From: an uncultured Collinsella sp.
Lineage (GTDB): Bacteria > Actinomycetota > Coriobacteriia > Coriobacteriales > Coriobacteriaceae
Reading direction: 5' to 3'
Assembly: GCA_900540935.1 (NCBI GenBank)
Contig: UQHW01000011.1
Location: 1-59,106 of the forward strand
DNA: 59,106 bases
Positions 8,075-18,350 of this stretch are shown in pieces. The notes beneath the pieces were generated by a model. The model was not told the DNA's origin. It did not search any database and saw only the letters and a program-made list of their open reading frames with translations. How positions within the stretch are numbered: the first letter of the stretch is position 1; each line of letters begins with the position of its first letter. The position numbers and the translations under genes were made by a program.

Positions 8075-8779
8075 CTACGGGCGCGGCGGCACCAAAACAT
8101 CGTAACGAACGGCCTTGCCCGCAAGTTGATAGCTCGGCTTAACGCCGGCAAGCAGCGGGCCCTTCACCGGCCGCTTGATAACGACCTTGCGCGGGTGCAC
8201 CGCAAGCGCGGCTTCGACCAGCGTCTCCTCATCAGTACATGGCCGTTCCAGATGGTGCAAGAGTTGGAACTTCTTTTTGACCGCCGCACTTTTGGTACGC
8301 TCGGGAAACATGGGGTCCAGGTACACCGCGTCGGGGGCGGCGAGCTCGCCCCGCCCGATCAACTCAGCCGTATGGCGAAGGCCGGCAATGCTGTCCTCGC
8401 CCGCATGAAGGCGCATGCGAGCCACGGCAGCCGCAAGCGCCGGATCATCTGCCGCGCGATCCAAAGCATCCTTGAGAAGCGCCGCGATCACGCAATCCTG
8501 TTCATACAGATCGACGGTAAAGCCCGCAGCCGCCAACAGCAGCGAATCCTCGCCAAAGCCCGCCGTGGCATCAATCGCCCATGGTTGCTCGATGCCTTTT
8601 GTGCGCGCAGCCTTCACCAGTAGCTCTTGCTGCAAACGGCCCTGCTTGAGTCGTGGAAGCATGCGGCCAAAATCGGCGCGCAGCTCCATCGTGCCGTCGG
8701 TGAGCGTGAGGCCCTCGGACTTCCCGGTCAGCTCAAGCCCCGCGGCCCGAGCAACAGAAAAGGGATCGACGACGCCCAT
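8075..8779 (-). CDS. rsmJ: 16S rRNA (guanine-1516-N2)-methyltransferase RsmJ-like
   Basis: A 234-residue SAM-dependent methyltransferase. The SAM motif IDATAGFGEDSLLLAAAG is followed by the catalytic-loop equivalent VYLDPMFPERTKSAAVKKK and the terminal VVIKRPVKGPLL block. Both later motifs are diagnostic of the RsmJ/YhiQ family, which methylates G1516 of 16S rRNA in E. coli. Length is close to the 250 residues of E. coli RsmJ. The ATG has an AAGGAG site. The neighbours are unrelated, so it probably forms a single transcript. Family assignment is firm; the exact target base in this host is inferred. Confidence 0.85.
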   Translation of the reverse strand: MGVVDPFSVARAAGLELTGKSEGLTLTDGTMELRADFGRMLPRLKQGRLQQELLVKAARTKGIEQPWAIDATAGFGEDSLLLAAAGFTVDLYEQDCVIAALLKDALDRAADDPALAAAVARMRLHAGEDSIAGLRHTAELIGRGELAAPDAVYLDPMFPERTKSAAVKKKFQLLHHLERPCTDEETLVEAALAVHPRKVVIKRPVKGPLLAGVKPSYQLAGKAVRYDVLVPPRP

Positions 8780-8842
8780 GGGTACTCCTTAACAAGCAAA
8801 ACGAATACGTGGGCGCCGTTTATGCCAGCACCCAACCGTCCG

Positions 8843-8986
8843 CTATTGTCCCACATGCGACATGGCCCACAGCATCGCAATGCAAAGCACCGCCATCAAT
8901 CCCGTGCACACGGCAGCGATCACAGAATCACCCATGCGCCTTCCCAACGACCGCGGCTCACCCACTTGCCTGACTCCGTACATCAT
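8843..8986 (-). CDS. Small single-pass membrane peptide (47 aa)
   Basis: A short reading frame of 47 codons starts ATG-ATG with a near-perfect AGGAGG site just before it. The first 20 residues are polar and arginine-rich (with SLGRRMGD). A hydrophobic stretch of about 22 residues (VIAAVCTGLMAVLCIAMLWA) follows and should span the membrane, then a short tail ends in HVGQ. It lies alone between rsmJ and a four-helix membrane protein, both on separate transcripts. I do not recognise a family. The ribosome site and clean hydrophobic segment argue for a real gene. Confidence 0.6.
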   Translation of the reverse strand: MMYGVRQVGEPRSLGRRMGDSVIAAVCTGLMAVLCIAMLWAMSHVGQ

Positions 8987-9214
8987 GGCTCCTCCTTCGC
9001 TCCGGCTCTTACCATGGCCCCATCATCGCAGCGCCGCGCATACGCTGCCATCGATTTGGCTTACACCCAGCTTTCCTTTTTGAAAGGTTGGACCGTACAG
9101 GCAAGAGACGCTTTCAAACGCATGCATCGCCCTGTTGAACTACAATGTGCTTCACGATATGTGCCGCAACCTGGGTGCGACAGATTCTCCGCGCCCGCAT
9201 CGAAAGGACCAGCT

Positions 9215-9616
9215 ATGAGCTTCACTCGCAAGACACTCAAAATCCTTGCCCTCATCTATTTTGTTTTGGGCATCGCCAGCCTGGTTATCGGAATCGCCGG
9301 CATCGCGACCGGCAAGCTCGAGTCCACCTACGGACCGAACGCCATGCTCGCCGCGGTCGTGCTTATCGCCAAGGGTCTCATCGACCTCGCCGCGGGCGTT
9401 GCGGGCATCAAGGGCGCCAACAAGCCTTCGCAGGTGGATGGCGCGTTTAAGCTCGGCATCATCGCCGCGGTCGCCACGATTGCGCAGGCCGTGCTCACGC
9501 TCCCCGCGTTCGGCGGCGACGCCATCAACTATGGTGCCTTTGTCATCGTGGTGTACGACCTGTTCTTTGTTCAGCAGGCACACGACGTCAAGGCCGAGAA
9601 CAAGGATCGCCTGTAG
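9215..9616 (+). CDS. Small four-helix membrane protein
   Basis: A 133-residue integral membrane protein with four hydrophobic segments near residues 9-31, 42-66, 78-98 and 103-120, short loops and a charged C-terminus. No catalytic motif is visible. I chose the ATG at 9215 because GAAAGGA lies 7-13 bp upstream; the frame is open further upstream but has no better site. A strong terminator follows. The function is unknown; it could be one of the small uncharacterised membrane families common in Coriobacteriia. Confidence 0.75.
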   Translation: MSFTRKTLKILALIYFVLGIASLVIGIAGIATGKLESTYGPNAMLAAVVLIAKGLIDLAAGVAGIKGANKPSQVDGAFKLGIIAAVATIAQAVLTLPAFGGDAINYGAFVIVVYDLFFVQQAHDVKAENKDRL

Positions 9617-9654
9617 GCGCTCGCTTCTCATAACCTCTACAGCCAAGCAACTAA

Positions 9655-9690
9655 AAAGGGCCGATCGCGCATCTCCGCGGTCGGCCCTTT
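9655..9690 (+). terminator. Rho-independent terminator of the 9215-9616 gene
   Basis: An A-rich lead, the stem GGGCCGA-TCGCG / CGCGG-TCGGCCC and a short T run lie about 40 bp past the stop codon. Confidence 0.8.
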
Positions 9691-9706
9691 GCGTTTGCCC
9701 AGATAA

Positions 9707-9743
9707 AACCTACCAAAATAAACCTGTCCCTTTTTGGCAGGTT
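9707..9743. repeat. Inverted repeat touching the rlmA stop codon
   Basis: Arms AACCTACCAAAA and TTTTTGGCAGGTT pair across about 12 bp that contain CCTGTCCC. The element ends 1 bp before the rlmA stop codon. Its plan (palindrome with a GGGAC core next to a stop codon) resembles the R1 and R2 repeats, but the sequence differs. Confidence 0.6.
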
Positions 9744-9744
9744 G

Positions 9745-10560
9745 TTAGCTGCGACGGTACTCGGCGATGATGAAGTCGATGTCGGTTTGAAGGGTATCCA
9801 AGTTTGCCAGGCGCTCTTTATCGGCGGGTCGTGTGCGGTAGTAGTACGGCGTCATCTGGAACACCGCTTCGATGTCGGCTTGGGTCTGAAGCGTAATATT
9901 CGCAGACACCCGCTGCGTTCCGACTAACTCGAGCTCGGTGGTCTTCGGCAGCTTCTCATCGTTAAGGTACGGCGTGTCGTAGAGTACCTCTTTGAGCCCA
10001 AAGAGGTGACGAGCACCCGGCACCACGGTGTAGAGCGAGCCCTCCGGCGCCAGCACGCGGGCAAATTCGCGCTCGTTAAAGGGAGCGAAGAGCTCGGTCA
10101 CCATATCGAAGGCGCCATCGGCCACGGGGATGTCCTTCATGTTGGCCACGAAGTAGGTCGCATCGCCGCGCTTGGCGGCAAGGCGCACCATCTCTTTGCC
10201 CAGGTCGAAACCGTAAGCATCCACGCCCGGCACCGCGCCCATGGCGCTGGTGTAGTAACCTTCGCCGCAGCAAATGTCGAGCAGCGTCATGGGGCCATTC
10301 GTAGACGCAGCACACCCAGACACCTGCTTGCGCACCAGCTCGACCATCGCATCGCGCAACGGCGCGTAGTATCCACGGTTCAGAAAGTCACGGCGGCTGC
10401 GCGCCTGCGACTTAGGATCGCCCATGGAGTCGCCACTCTTGGACGAGCGCAGCAGGTACAGATAGCCCTCGCGCGCACGGTCAAACCGGTGTCCGCCCGC
10501 GCATGCAGCACCGCGCTCGTCGTCCACCAACGGCTCATGGCAAACGGGACACAACAACAT
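9745..10560 (-). CDS. rlmA: 23S rRNA (guanine-N1)-methyltransferase RlmA-type
   Basis: A 271-residue SAM-dependent methyltransferase. The N-terminal zinc finger (C4-x2-C7 ... C20-x3-H24, with the GHRFDRAREGYLYLL segment) is the hallmark of RlmA/TlrB enzymes, which N1-methylate G745 or G748 in helix 35 of 23S rRNA. The SAM site LLDICCGEGYYTSAM is followed by ELFAPFNEREFARVLAPEG. Gram-positive members (RlmA-II/TlrB) modify G748, the E. coli type G745; I cannot tell which applies. The gene is monocistronic, with an inverted repeat directly at its stop and a palindrome upstream of its start. Confidence 0.85.
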   Translation of the reverse strand: MLLCPVCHEPLVDDERGAACAGGHRFDRAREGYLYLLRSSKSGDSMGDPKSQARSRRDFLNRGYYAPLRDAMVELVRKQVSGCAASTNGPMTLLDICCGEGYYTSAMGAVPGVDAYGFDLGKEMVRLAAKRGDATYFVANMKDIPVADGAFDMVTELFAPFNEREFARVLAPEGSLYTVVPGARHLFGLKEVLYDTPYLNDEKLPKTTELELVGTQRVSANITLQTQADIEAVFQMTPYYYRTRPADKERLANLDTLQTDIDFIIAEYRRS

Positions 10561-10616
10561 GGCAACTCCTTAGCGCAAACAACACAACGTCCACCATTGT
10601 CGCACGCCTTCCCCAC

Positions 10617-10674
10617 CTAGTCATTGGGGACGTTCTTAAATGATTAGCCGTTTAAGAACGTCCCCAATGACTAG
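10617..10674. repeat. Palindromic repeat R2, copy 1 (GGGGACGTTCTTAAATGA hairpin)
   Basis: The 58-bp palindrome begins CTAGTCATTGGGGACGTTCT and ends with its complement. It lies between the divergent rlmA and MATE genes. Related copies are at 24488-24571, 34595-34652 and 34741-34797. Confidence 0.85.
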
Positions 10675-10738
10675 TCGATTAGGAGTATCATCATCTGCGC
10701 AAATAAGCACGAAAGAGCATATTAGAGATTGAGAGCGT

Positions 10739-12121
10739 ATGGCTGATACCGCATCTAAGCACATTGACATGACCACCGGCTCGCTGTGGCGCAATATTCC
10801 CCTATTCGCCTTCCCCGTGGCCGCCACGAGCATCTTGGAGCAGCTGTCGAACCTCATCGCCACGGTCATTATCGGTAACTTCTCGGGCGACCAGGGAACC
10901 CTCGCCATGGCGGCGGTCGGCTCCAATGTTCCGCTTACCAGTCTTATGCTCAACCTGTTTATCGGCATGTCGCTTGGCTCCAACGTGGTCATCGCCAATG
11001 CTATCGGCCGCAACGATCAGAACATGGTCAAACGCGCCGTCCATACCTCGATTCTTATGGCACTTGTGGGCTTTGTCGTCATCGCTCTGGGCGAGATCTT
11101 TGCCGAGCCCATGCTCGCCGCGCTCAACGTTCCCGCCGAGACTATGCCCCTCGCCTCGCTCTACCTGCGCGTCTTTTTGCTCAGCATGCCCTCGATCTTG
11201 CTCTACAACTTTGAGGCCGCGATCTTCCGCTCCGTCGGCATCACCCGCATGCCGCTGCAGGCGCTTGCCGTATCCACCGTCCTCAACATTGGTCTGGACC
11301 TCATCTTTGTCCCCGTACTCCACTGGGGCGTCGCGGGTGTCGCCATCGCCACCGCCATCGCCTACACCGTCAGCGCCACTACGCTCTTTATTCGCCTGCT
11401 CAAGACCGACTCCGTCGTCCGCGTCACCCTTCGCGACCTGGCTATCGACCCCGTCGCCCTCAAGCGCATCGTCAAGATCGGCCTGCCCGCCGGCATCCAA
11501 AGCGCCGTGTTTGCCGTCGCCAACATCATCATCCAGTCCGCCATCAACAGCTTGGGCACCGAGGTCATGGCGGCATCGAGCGCCGCCATGAGCCTGGAGT
11601 ACGTGTGCTACAACCTGCTCAACAGCTTTAGCCAGGCTTGCACTACCTTTGTGGGACAAAACCACGGTGCCCGCCAGATCGGCCGCTGCACTAAAACGCT
11701 CAAGGTCTGCCTGGTCGAAGGCGGTATCGTTGCACTCACCACGATTATCGTTATTGTCGGCCTGGGGCGCGAGATCTTGTCGCTCTTTAACAGCGATCCC
11801 AACATCGTCTCGATCGGCTATATCCGCGTGTGTTCGATCTTCCCGGCGTATGCCTTTAGCATGTTCTACGAAAACATGTCAGGCTACCTGCGCGGCTTTG
11901 GTATCTCGCTCACGCCCGCCCTCATCACCATGATCTGCGTCTGCGGCATCCGCTTCTATTGGGTATTCTGCGTGTTCCCGCACTTCCGCACCTTTGCGAA
12001 CATTATGATGGTCTACCCCATCAGCCTGGGCACCACGGCGTTCTTTATGGTCGTGGCGGTACTACTTTGCCACCCGGCACGCACCTATCGCGCCACCCAA
12101 GCCAAAGCGACAGCCCGCTAA
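10739..12121 (+). CDS. MATE-family multidrug/toxin efflux transporter
   Basis: A 460-residue membrane protein with twelve predicted helices in two related halves, the usual MATE size. The N-terminal block (GSLWRNIPLFAFPVAATSIL) and the paired segments around residues 35-60 and 265-290 fit the DinF/Bacteroidetes-type MATE clade, which exports cationic drugs or metabolites using Na+ or H+. Its substrate is unknown. The ATG at 10739 has only a weak GAGATTGAGAG site. It is transcribed divergently from rlmA, with an R2 palindrome in the gap, and converges on the LysR gene. Confidence 0.9.
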   Translation: MADTASKHIDMTTGSLWRNIPLFAFPVAATSILEQLSNLIATVIIGNFSGDQGTLAMAAVGSNVPLTSLMLNLFIGMSLGSNVVIANAIGRNDQNMVKRAVHTSILMALVGFVVIALGEIFAEPMLAALNVPAETMPLASLYLRVFLLSMPSILLYNFEAAIFRSVGITRMPLQALAVSTVLNIGLDLIFVPVLHWGVAGVAIATAIAYTVSATTLFIRLLKTDSVVRVTLRDLAIDPVALKRIVKIGLPAGIQSAVFAVANIIIQSAINSLGTEVMAASSAAMSLEYVCYNLLNSFSQACTTFVGQNHGARQIGRCTKTLKVCLVEGGIVALTTIIVIVGLGREILSLFNSDPNIVSIGYIRVCSIFPAYAFSMFYENMSGYLRGFGISLTPALITMICVCGIRFYWVFCVFPHFRTFANIMMVYPISLGTTAFFMVVAVLLCHPARTYRATQAKATAR

Positions 12122-12148
12122 ACACCGCACTCAACACCACGCCAGTCA

Positions 12149-13015
12149 TTAATTGACAATATGCGAGCTCATATAGTCGATAAAACGCCTCGTGGCGATA
12201 GGCATGGTATCCCAGCTACGCCAAGCTGCCACCACGTCGCGCGAGGGAGCATGCACGATGGGACGTACACGAATATCGGCCCGCATGCCCTCAACGGTAC
12301 GACGATACAGCATACTCACGCCTAGGCCCTCCTCCACCATCGCCATGATGGTGTAGTCGTCGGTTACCTCACTCGTCACGTGTGGCGACAGCCCATGCGC
12401 CGCGAATGCATCGAGCACCAGGCTCTGTTCGCCCTCATCCAGCAGCACAAACGGCTCGGACGCCAGGTCGGCAAGTGTCACCTTTTCCTTTGCCGTCAGC
12501 GGATGCGCGGTCGGCAACAATGCCACCAACTCGTCGTGATAGACCACGCGCTTCTCGAGCCCAGCGGTAAACCCGCGCGCCGTAAAGCAAAAGTCAACCA
12601 CGCCATCGTGCACCCATTGAGCGTTGCGCGTGTAATCGCCCTGCTTGAGGGTAAAGCGTACGCCCGGGTGCAGCGCACCAAAGTCGCGGATCACACGCGG
12701 CAGCACGGTACGACTCACGTTGGTAAACGTCGCGATACGAATATCAGTCGAGGAGAGTCCCAGCAACTCCTGACGTTTGCCCTCAAGCTCGGCCTCAGCA
12801 GTTACGATCTGTCGCAGATACGGCAGATACTGCTTGCCATCGCGCGTAAGCGACACACCCTGCTTACCGCGCTCGATAAGCGTGGTACCCAGCTCGCGCT
12901 CGAGCGCCTTGACGGCCTGGCTCACCGCACTTTGCGTATAGCCCAGCTCGTCCGCCGCACGTTTCAGACTGCCGCAATCGACCACCATACATACAATCTG
13001 ATACCGCGATGCCAT
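12149..13015 (-). CDS. LysR-family transcriptional regulator
   Basis: A 288-residue LysR regulator. The N-terminal winged helix-turn-helix (residues 1-60, with the typical SLKRAADELGYTQSAVSQAVKALE block) precedes a substrate-binding-like effector domain (about 88-285). It is divergent from the EamA transporter at 13174, with a 158-bp shared gap. This is the classic arrangement for a LysR protein controlling its neighbour and itself. The effector is unknown. I could not pick out a convincing T-N11-A site. Confidence 0.9.
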   Translation of the reverse strand: MASRYQIVCMVVDCGSLKRAADELGYTQSAVSQAVKALERELGTTLIERGKQGVSLTRDGKQYLPYLRQIVTAEAELEGKRQELLGLSSTDIRIATFTNVSRTVLPRVIRDFGALHPGVRFTLKQGDYTRNAQWVHDGVVDFCFTARGFTAGLEKRVVYHDELVALLPTAHPLTAKEKVTLADLASEPFVLLDEGEQSLVLDAFAAHGLSPHVTSEVTDDYTIMAMVEEGLGVSMLYRRTVEGMRADIRVRPIVHAPSRDVVAAWRSWDTMPIATRRFIDYMSSHIVN

Positions 13016-13173
13016 CGTGCCTCCCCATCGATGTTGCCGTAAAACGTTTTGCCAGGGCTTTTTCTGTCAACATTAGCATTTCTTAATCATACTGAAGATA
13101 CATTCGCTTTACTACATCCACATCTGGGAGCAGAATCCTTTTTGCGAAACCGTTCTGTAACAAAAGGAGTCCC

Positions 13174-14076
13174 ATGGATCGCAAAAAAGCAATCGCGCTC
13201 TCATTTTCCGTTCCCGTCGCATGGGGCTTTTCGTATCCCCTTATGAAGATCGGCATGGACAGCATGAACGCCACGAGCATCGTCGCGCTGCGCTGCATCA
13301 TCGCCTTTGCGGCTTGCCTGCTGCTCTTCCACAAGCACGCGTTGCGCATCAACCGTAACCTTATGGTCCGCGCCGCCATCATCGGCGCCATTATGGCAAC
13401 CGAGCTCACCTGCATGTGCCTGGGCTCCAGCCTCACCTCCGCCTCCACCGCCGGCTTTTTGCAGAGCCTGACGGTCGTGATCGTGCCGTTTGCCAACGCC
13501 GCCCTGCTGCGTCGCGCCCCCGAGCGCAAGGTGCTCATCGGCACGGCCATCGTCACCTGCGGCATGCTGCTGCTCTCGGGCGCCGACTTTACCAGTCTGA
13601 ATCCCGGCGCGCTCATCATGCTGCTCTCCGCCTTTATCTACGCTGGACACATCATTGTCGGCAAGCGGTTTGTCGAAGAAGTCGATCCGCTTGCTCTGGG
13701 CGTTTGGCAGCTGGGCTTTGGCGGCTTGTTCTCGGGCATCGCCGCATTCACCTTTGGCGGCTTCACGCTTCCCAGTACGCCCAGCGAGATCGTGGTCGTC
13801 GTTGCCCTCGCACTCATCTGCTCTGCCTACGGCTTTATCACCCAGACGCTCGTGCAGCCCCACGTGCCCGCCGAGACTACCGGCTTCGCCTTCTCGCTCG
13901 AGCCGGTCTGCTCCGCCGTCTTCTCGTTCTTCCTGGTCGGCGAGGTCCTGAGTCCCATCGCCTTCTTTGGCGCCGCCCTCATCCTCACCGGCGTCATGGT
14001 GGCAACCGTCGAGCTTCCGCGCCTTCGTGCACATGGACAGGCCCGCATGGCAGGAGCGCCCGAGCACGTCTCGTAG
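13174..14076 (+). CDS. EamA/DMT-family transporter
   Basis: A 300-residue protein with ten predicted helices and two EamA repeats (about 8-138 and 150-285). The motifs include VAWGFSYPLMKIGMDS at the N-terminus and TGFAFSLEPVCSAVFSFFLVGE near the end. Members export amino acids or other metabolites. AAAGGAG precedes the ATG. Its divergent partner is a LysR regulator, which probably controls it. The substrate is unknown. Confidence 0.88.
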   Translation: MDRKKAIALSFSVPVAWGFSYPLMKIGMDSMNATSIVALRCIIAFAACLLLFHKHALRINRNLMVRAAIIGAIMATELTCMCLGSSLTSASTAGFLQSLTVVIVPFANAALLRRAPERKVLIGTAIVTCGMLLLSGADFTSLNPGALIMLLSAFIYAGHIIVGKRFVEEVDPLALGVWQLGFGGLFSGIAAFTFGGFTLPSTPSEIVVVVALALICSAYGFITQTLVQPHVPAETTGFAFSLEPVCSAVFSFFLVGEVLSPIAFFGAALILTGVMVATVELPRLRAHGQARMAGAPEHVS

Positions 14077-14163
14077 ACCCCACTCCTTATGCAGCCGCGG
14101 CATAAAGATCTCCAGACGCCTTTACAATAGATGTCAACAGAGCATCTGCCATAAAGGAGCCCC

Positions 14164-14889
14164 ATGGACACCGCAACCCGCGACCGCAACATAGCAACTT
14201 GGTTGAGCGATGCGCCGCGGCCGGTACGTGAAACTACGAACCGGCTGCTCGAGCGCATCGCCCTTTTGCGTGCCGAGCAGACCATCTACCCGGCACAAGA
14301 CGACATCCTCAATGCCCTCGCCTACACGCCGGCCGACCAGGTCAAAGTTGTCATCTTGGGTCAAGACCCTTATCACGGACCCAACCAGGCCATGGGGTTG
14401 TCGTTCTCGGTCCCCGCGACGCAAACCAAGTTGCCGCCGAGTCTGCGCAACATCTATAAGGAACTCAAAGCCGATCTGGGCTGCCCCATTCCCGCCACGG
14501 GAGACCTAACCCCCTGGGCACAACAGGGCGTCCTGCTCCTCAACACTACGCTCACCGTGCGCGAGCATGCCGCGAACTCGCACGCCAAACTGGGCTGGAG
14601 CACGCTCACCGACTACATTATCGAACGCTGCTGTCAGCTGCCCCAACCGGTCGTCTTTTTGGCATGGGGCCGCTTTGCCCAGCAGATGGTCGATGGTAAG
14701 CTCGCCGCGACCGGCGCGGGCAAGGCAACCGGCAAGTTCTGCCTGGCATCCACGCACCCCTCGCCGCTTTCGGCCAACCGTGCCACGGCAGAACTCCCCG
14801 CCTTTATGGGGTCGCGCCCCTTCTCTGCTGCCAATCGGCTACTCGAACAGCACGGCTCGACCCCCGTCAACTGGGCTTGCCTCGGCTAA
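14164..14889 (+). CDS. ung: Uracil-DNA glycosylase (family 1)
   Basis: A 241-residue enzyme that removes uracil from DNA and starts base-excision repair. The catalytic water-activating motif GQDPYHG is at 66-72, and the DNA-intercalation motif HPSPLSA lies near 198. Length and order match family-1 UNG (about 225-245). AAAGGAG lies directly upstream of the ATG. It is followed by a strong terminator shared with the convergent SDR gene. Confidence 0.95.
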   Translation: MDTATRDRNIATWLSDAPRPVRETTNRLLERIALLRAEQTIYPAQDDILNALAYTPADQVKVVILGQDPYHGPNQAMGLSFSVPATQTKLPPSLRNIYKELKADLGCPIPATGDLTPWAQQGVLLLNTTLTVREHAANSHAKLGWSTLTDYIIERCCQLPQPVVFLAWGRFAQQMVDGKLAATGAGKATGKFCLASTHPSPLSANRATAELPAFMGSRPFSAANRLLEQHGSTPVNWACLG

Positions 14890-14902
14890 AAATCGATACA
14901 TC

Positions 14903-14938
14903 AAAAACGCGCCCGACGGCTTTCCATCGGGCGCGTTT
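14903..14938. terminator. Bidirectional terminator between ung and the SDR gene
   Basis: The stem AAACGCGCCCGACGG / CCATCGGGCGCGTTT has A and T flanks on both sides. It is placed between two convergent stop codons. Confidence 0.85.
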
Positions 14939-14939
14939 C

Positions 14940-15620
14940 CTATTCGGGCCAAATAAATTGCGTGCGGCCGGCCTCGCCGCCATCGATCAACAGGCTCTGC
15001 CCGGTCATAAACCGGTTGGTCACGCCCACAAAGTAGATCCACTCGGCGATCTCTTGGGCGGTGGCCCAGCGTTTAAGCGGCGTGAGCTCCATAATCTGGT
15101 TCCACAGGTGTTCGTCTTCCATCACGCAACGGTTGAGCGGCGTTATAACGCCGCCCGGGTCCACACTGTTGGCGATGGCCTGCGGTGCCAGGCGGTTTGC
15201 AAGGTTCTTGGTGTAGGCGATAACACCGCCCTTGCTGGCGGCATAGGCGGGAAACTCCGATCCCGTATGTCCGCTCGCCGACCCCACATTGACCACGGAT
15301 TTGATAGCCGGCGCAGGCTTGGCGGCGAGCCCCTCCCCCACAAAGGCGTAGCGCTCGGTCACGTTGATGGTGCCACACAGGTTGGCGGCGATGTCGTCGG
15401 CCGAATCCTGCGTACCGGCAACGTTCACGATTACCTGAGGCTCAAGGTCGCTTGGAAACGAGTCCGGCTCGCGGACATCAACGATCAGATGGCGGTAGCG
15501 CTCGTGCTCGACCGACGCCGGCAGCAGGTCAAAGCCCACGACCTCGTGGCCCTCGTCCAAAAAGCGCTGCACGCACGCGGCTCCGATACCGCCCGAAGCG
15601 CCCGTGATCAAAACCCGCAT
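14940..15620 (-). CDS. Short-chain dehydrogenase/reductase (SDR)
   Basis: A 226-residue classical SDR. The NAD(P)-binding TGASGGIG motif is at 6-13, the catalytic Ser is at about 114-116 (NVGSASG), and Tyr126-x3-Lys130 lies in the YAASK motif. The acidic residue after the second strand (FD at 30-31) suggests NAD+ preference. The substrate cannot be told; the layout resembles 3-alpha-hydroxysteroid dehydrogenase-like members found in gut bacteria, but I would not assign that without a search. It starts 9 bp after the stop of the VUT gene, so the two are probably co-transcribed. Confidence 0.88.
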   Translation of the reverse strand: MRVLITGASGGIGAACVQRFLDEGHEVVGFDLLPASVEHERYRHLIVDVREPDSFPSDLEPQVIVNVAGTQDSADDIAANLCGTINVTERYAFVGEGLAAKPAPAIKSVVNVGSASGHTGSEFPAYAASKGGVIAYTKNLANRLAPQAIANSVDPGGVITPLNRCVMEDEHLWNQIMELTPLKRWATAQEIAEWIYFVGVTNRFMTGQSLLIDGGEAGRTQFIWPE

Positions 15621-15629
15621 ACTTGCTCC

Positions 15630-16352
15630 TTAGGCGGTTGCGTGGCGCTCGAGGTACTCGGCGCCCACATTCTCACGCTCCCAGCCACGCACGACCTTGT
15701 AGCCCACGGGGCTCAGGAAGACCTCGCACAGCAGCTCGGCGACAGCGCCGGTCAGCGAGCACATAAGGACCTGTACCCAGGTCCAACCAAAGAACGTATG
15801 GCTCACCACAATGGCAAAGACCAGGTTGTCGATAAACTGGCCAACACCCGTGGACACATAGGAGCGGAAGGCGAAGCTCGCAAAGTTATTCTTTTTGAGC
15901 ATACGGCCGAGCGACTGGTTGAGCGTGGAGTTAACCACGGCAGAGACGAGCATTGCCAGCGAAGAGCCCAGCACCACGTACCAGGTGCCGCCGATGGTGG
16001 CGTTAAGGGCAGTGTTAACCTCGATCATGCCCGTGTCGTAGTAGGCGCCCCACATACCGGGCGTGAGCGAGCATGCCCAAAAGCACAGGCTCACGGTCAG
16101 GTTGACCAGCAGCGCGAGGATAGAGATTTTGATGGATGCCTTGGCGCCAAAGCGCTTGCAGATCATGTCCTGGCACAAAAACGAAACCCAGCTCACCACA
16201 AAGCCGCAATCGAGTGCCAGATACGGCAGGCTGATGAGCTCTTTGTTGGCCAGCAGGTTCATCATGATGACACTCACGAAAAACAGCGAAACCGTTGCCG
16301 CGGGAATGCTCCGCAACAGGACCTTATAGTCCTCCATGACCTTCTTGATCAT
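15630..16352 (-). CDS. VUT-family transporter (YhhQ-like, probable queuosine-precursor uptake)
   Basis: A 240-residue membrane protein with about six helices. It belongs to the vitamin-uptake/YhhQ family: SLPYLALDCGFVVSWVSFLC early and FIDNLVFAIVVSHTFFG in the second half. E. coli YhhQ (YhhQ/QueT-like) imports preQ0 and preQ1 for tRNA queuosine. I chose the ATG at 16352 because AGGAGAG lies 7 bp upstream; the open frame runs about 100 bp further without such a site. The leader contains a hairpin that could be a preQ1-type switch. It heads a two-gene unit with the SDR. Confidence 0.82.
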   Translation of the reverse strand: MIKKVMEDYKVLLRSIPAATVSLFFVSVIMMNLLANKELISLPYLALDCGFVVSWVSFLCQDMICKRFGAKASIKISILALLVNLTVSLCFWACSLTPGMWGAYYDTGMIEVNTALNATIGGTWYVVLGSSLAMLVSAVVNSTLNQSLGRMLKKNNFASFAFRSYVSTGVGQFIDNLVFAIVVSHTFFGWTWVQVLMCSLTGAVAELLCEVFLSPVGYKVVRGWERENVGAEYLERHATA

Positions 16353-16409
16353 TATGTACTCTCCTTTGGTTTTAGGTTTAACGAGCAGGATATCGGACCC
16401 GAACTGCTC
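16353..16409 (-). promoter_or_regulatory. Leader hairpin, candidate preQ1-like riboswitch
   Basis: On the minus strand the stem GAGCAG/CTGCTC (16383-16388 and 16404-16409) closes a 15-nt loop containing GGGTCC. An A-rich tail with ACCTAAAACC follows and runs straight into the AGGAGAG ribosome site. The loop GGGU could pair with tail ACCU to make a pseudoknot, as in preQ1-I switches. Gene context supports it, but the core consensus is not clearly met. Confidence 0.3.
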
Positions 16410-16470
16410 GGACGCCCCGGTCTTGAGACGACGGTGGGTATGATAGCCGCTCACACGGCATCAGGCAAGC

Positions 16471-16505
16471 AAACGGCGCGGCAGCCCCGCCAGGCCACCG
16501 CGCCG
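16471..16505 (-). terminator. Terminator hairpin after prfC
   Basis: On the minus strand, CGGCGCGG and CCGCGCCG pair across about 16 nt and are followed by TTTGCTT. The hairpin begins 6 bp past the prfC stop codon. The T tract is imperfect. Confidence 0.55.
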
Positions 16506-16510
16506 GCACA

Positions 16511-18124
<1,614 letters not shown>

Positions 18125-18266
18125 GCGGATCCTTTCTTGCGTTCTATATGCATTACGTCGATGTAACTGCCCTATTGTAGCCGTGAAACCTCGCCATAGG
18201 GCACCTATCAGGACAAATTCATCAGTTGGGGCTCGGACGGTGGAATGTCAGCGGTGTTCCGCGACG

Positions 18267-18331
18267 GTTTGTCTCAATCTGTAACAGTTAGCCGCCAAAA
18301 ACAACTCTAGATGTTACAGATCGAGACAAAC
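18267..18331. repeat. Palindromic repeat R4, copy 1 (CTCAATCTGTAACA hairpin)
   Basis: The arms begin GTTTGTCTCAATCTGTAACA and are matched by TGTTACAGATCGAGACAAAC with one mismatch, around a 25-nt centre with GCCGCCAAAAAC. It is the first of two tandem copies in the 398-bp gap between prfC and the GntR gene. Confidence 0.85.
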
Positions 18332-18350
18332 GAATGGACAGGCAAATAAC

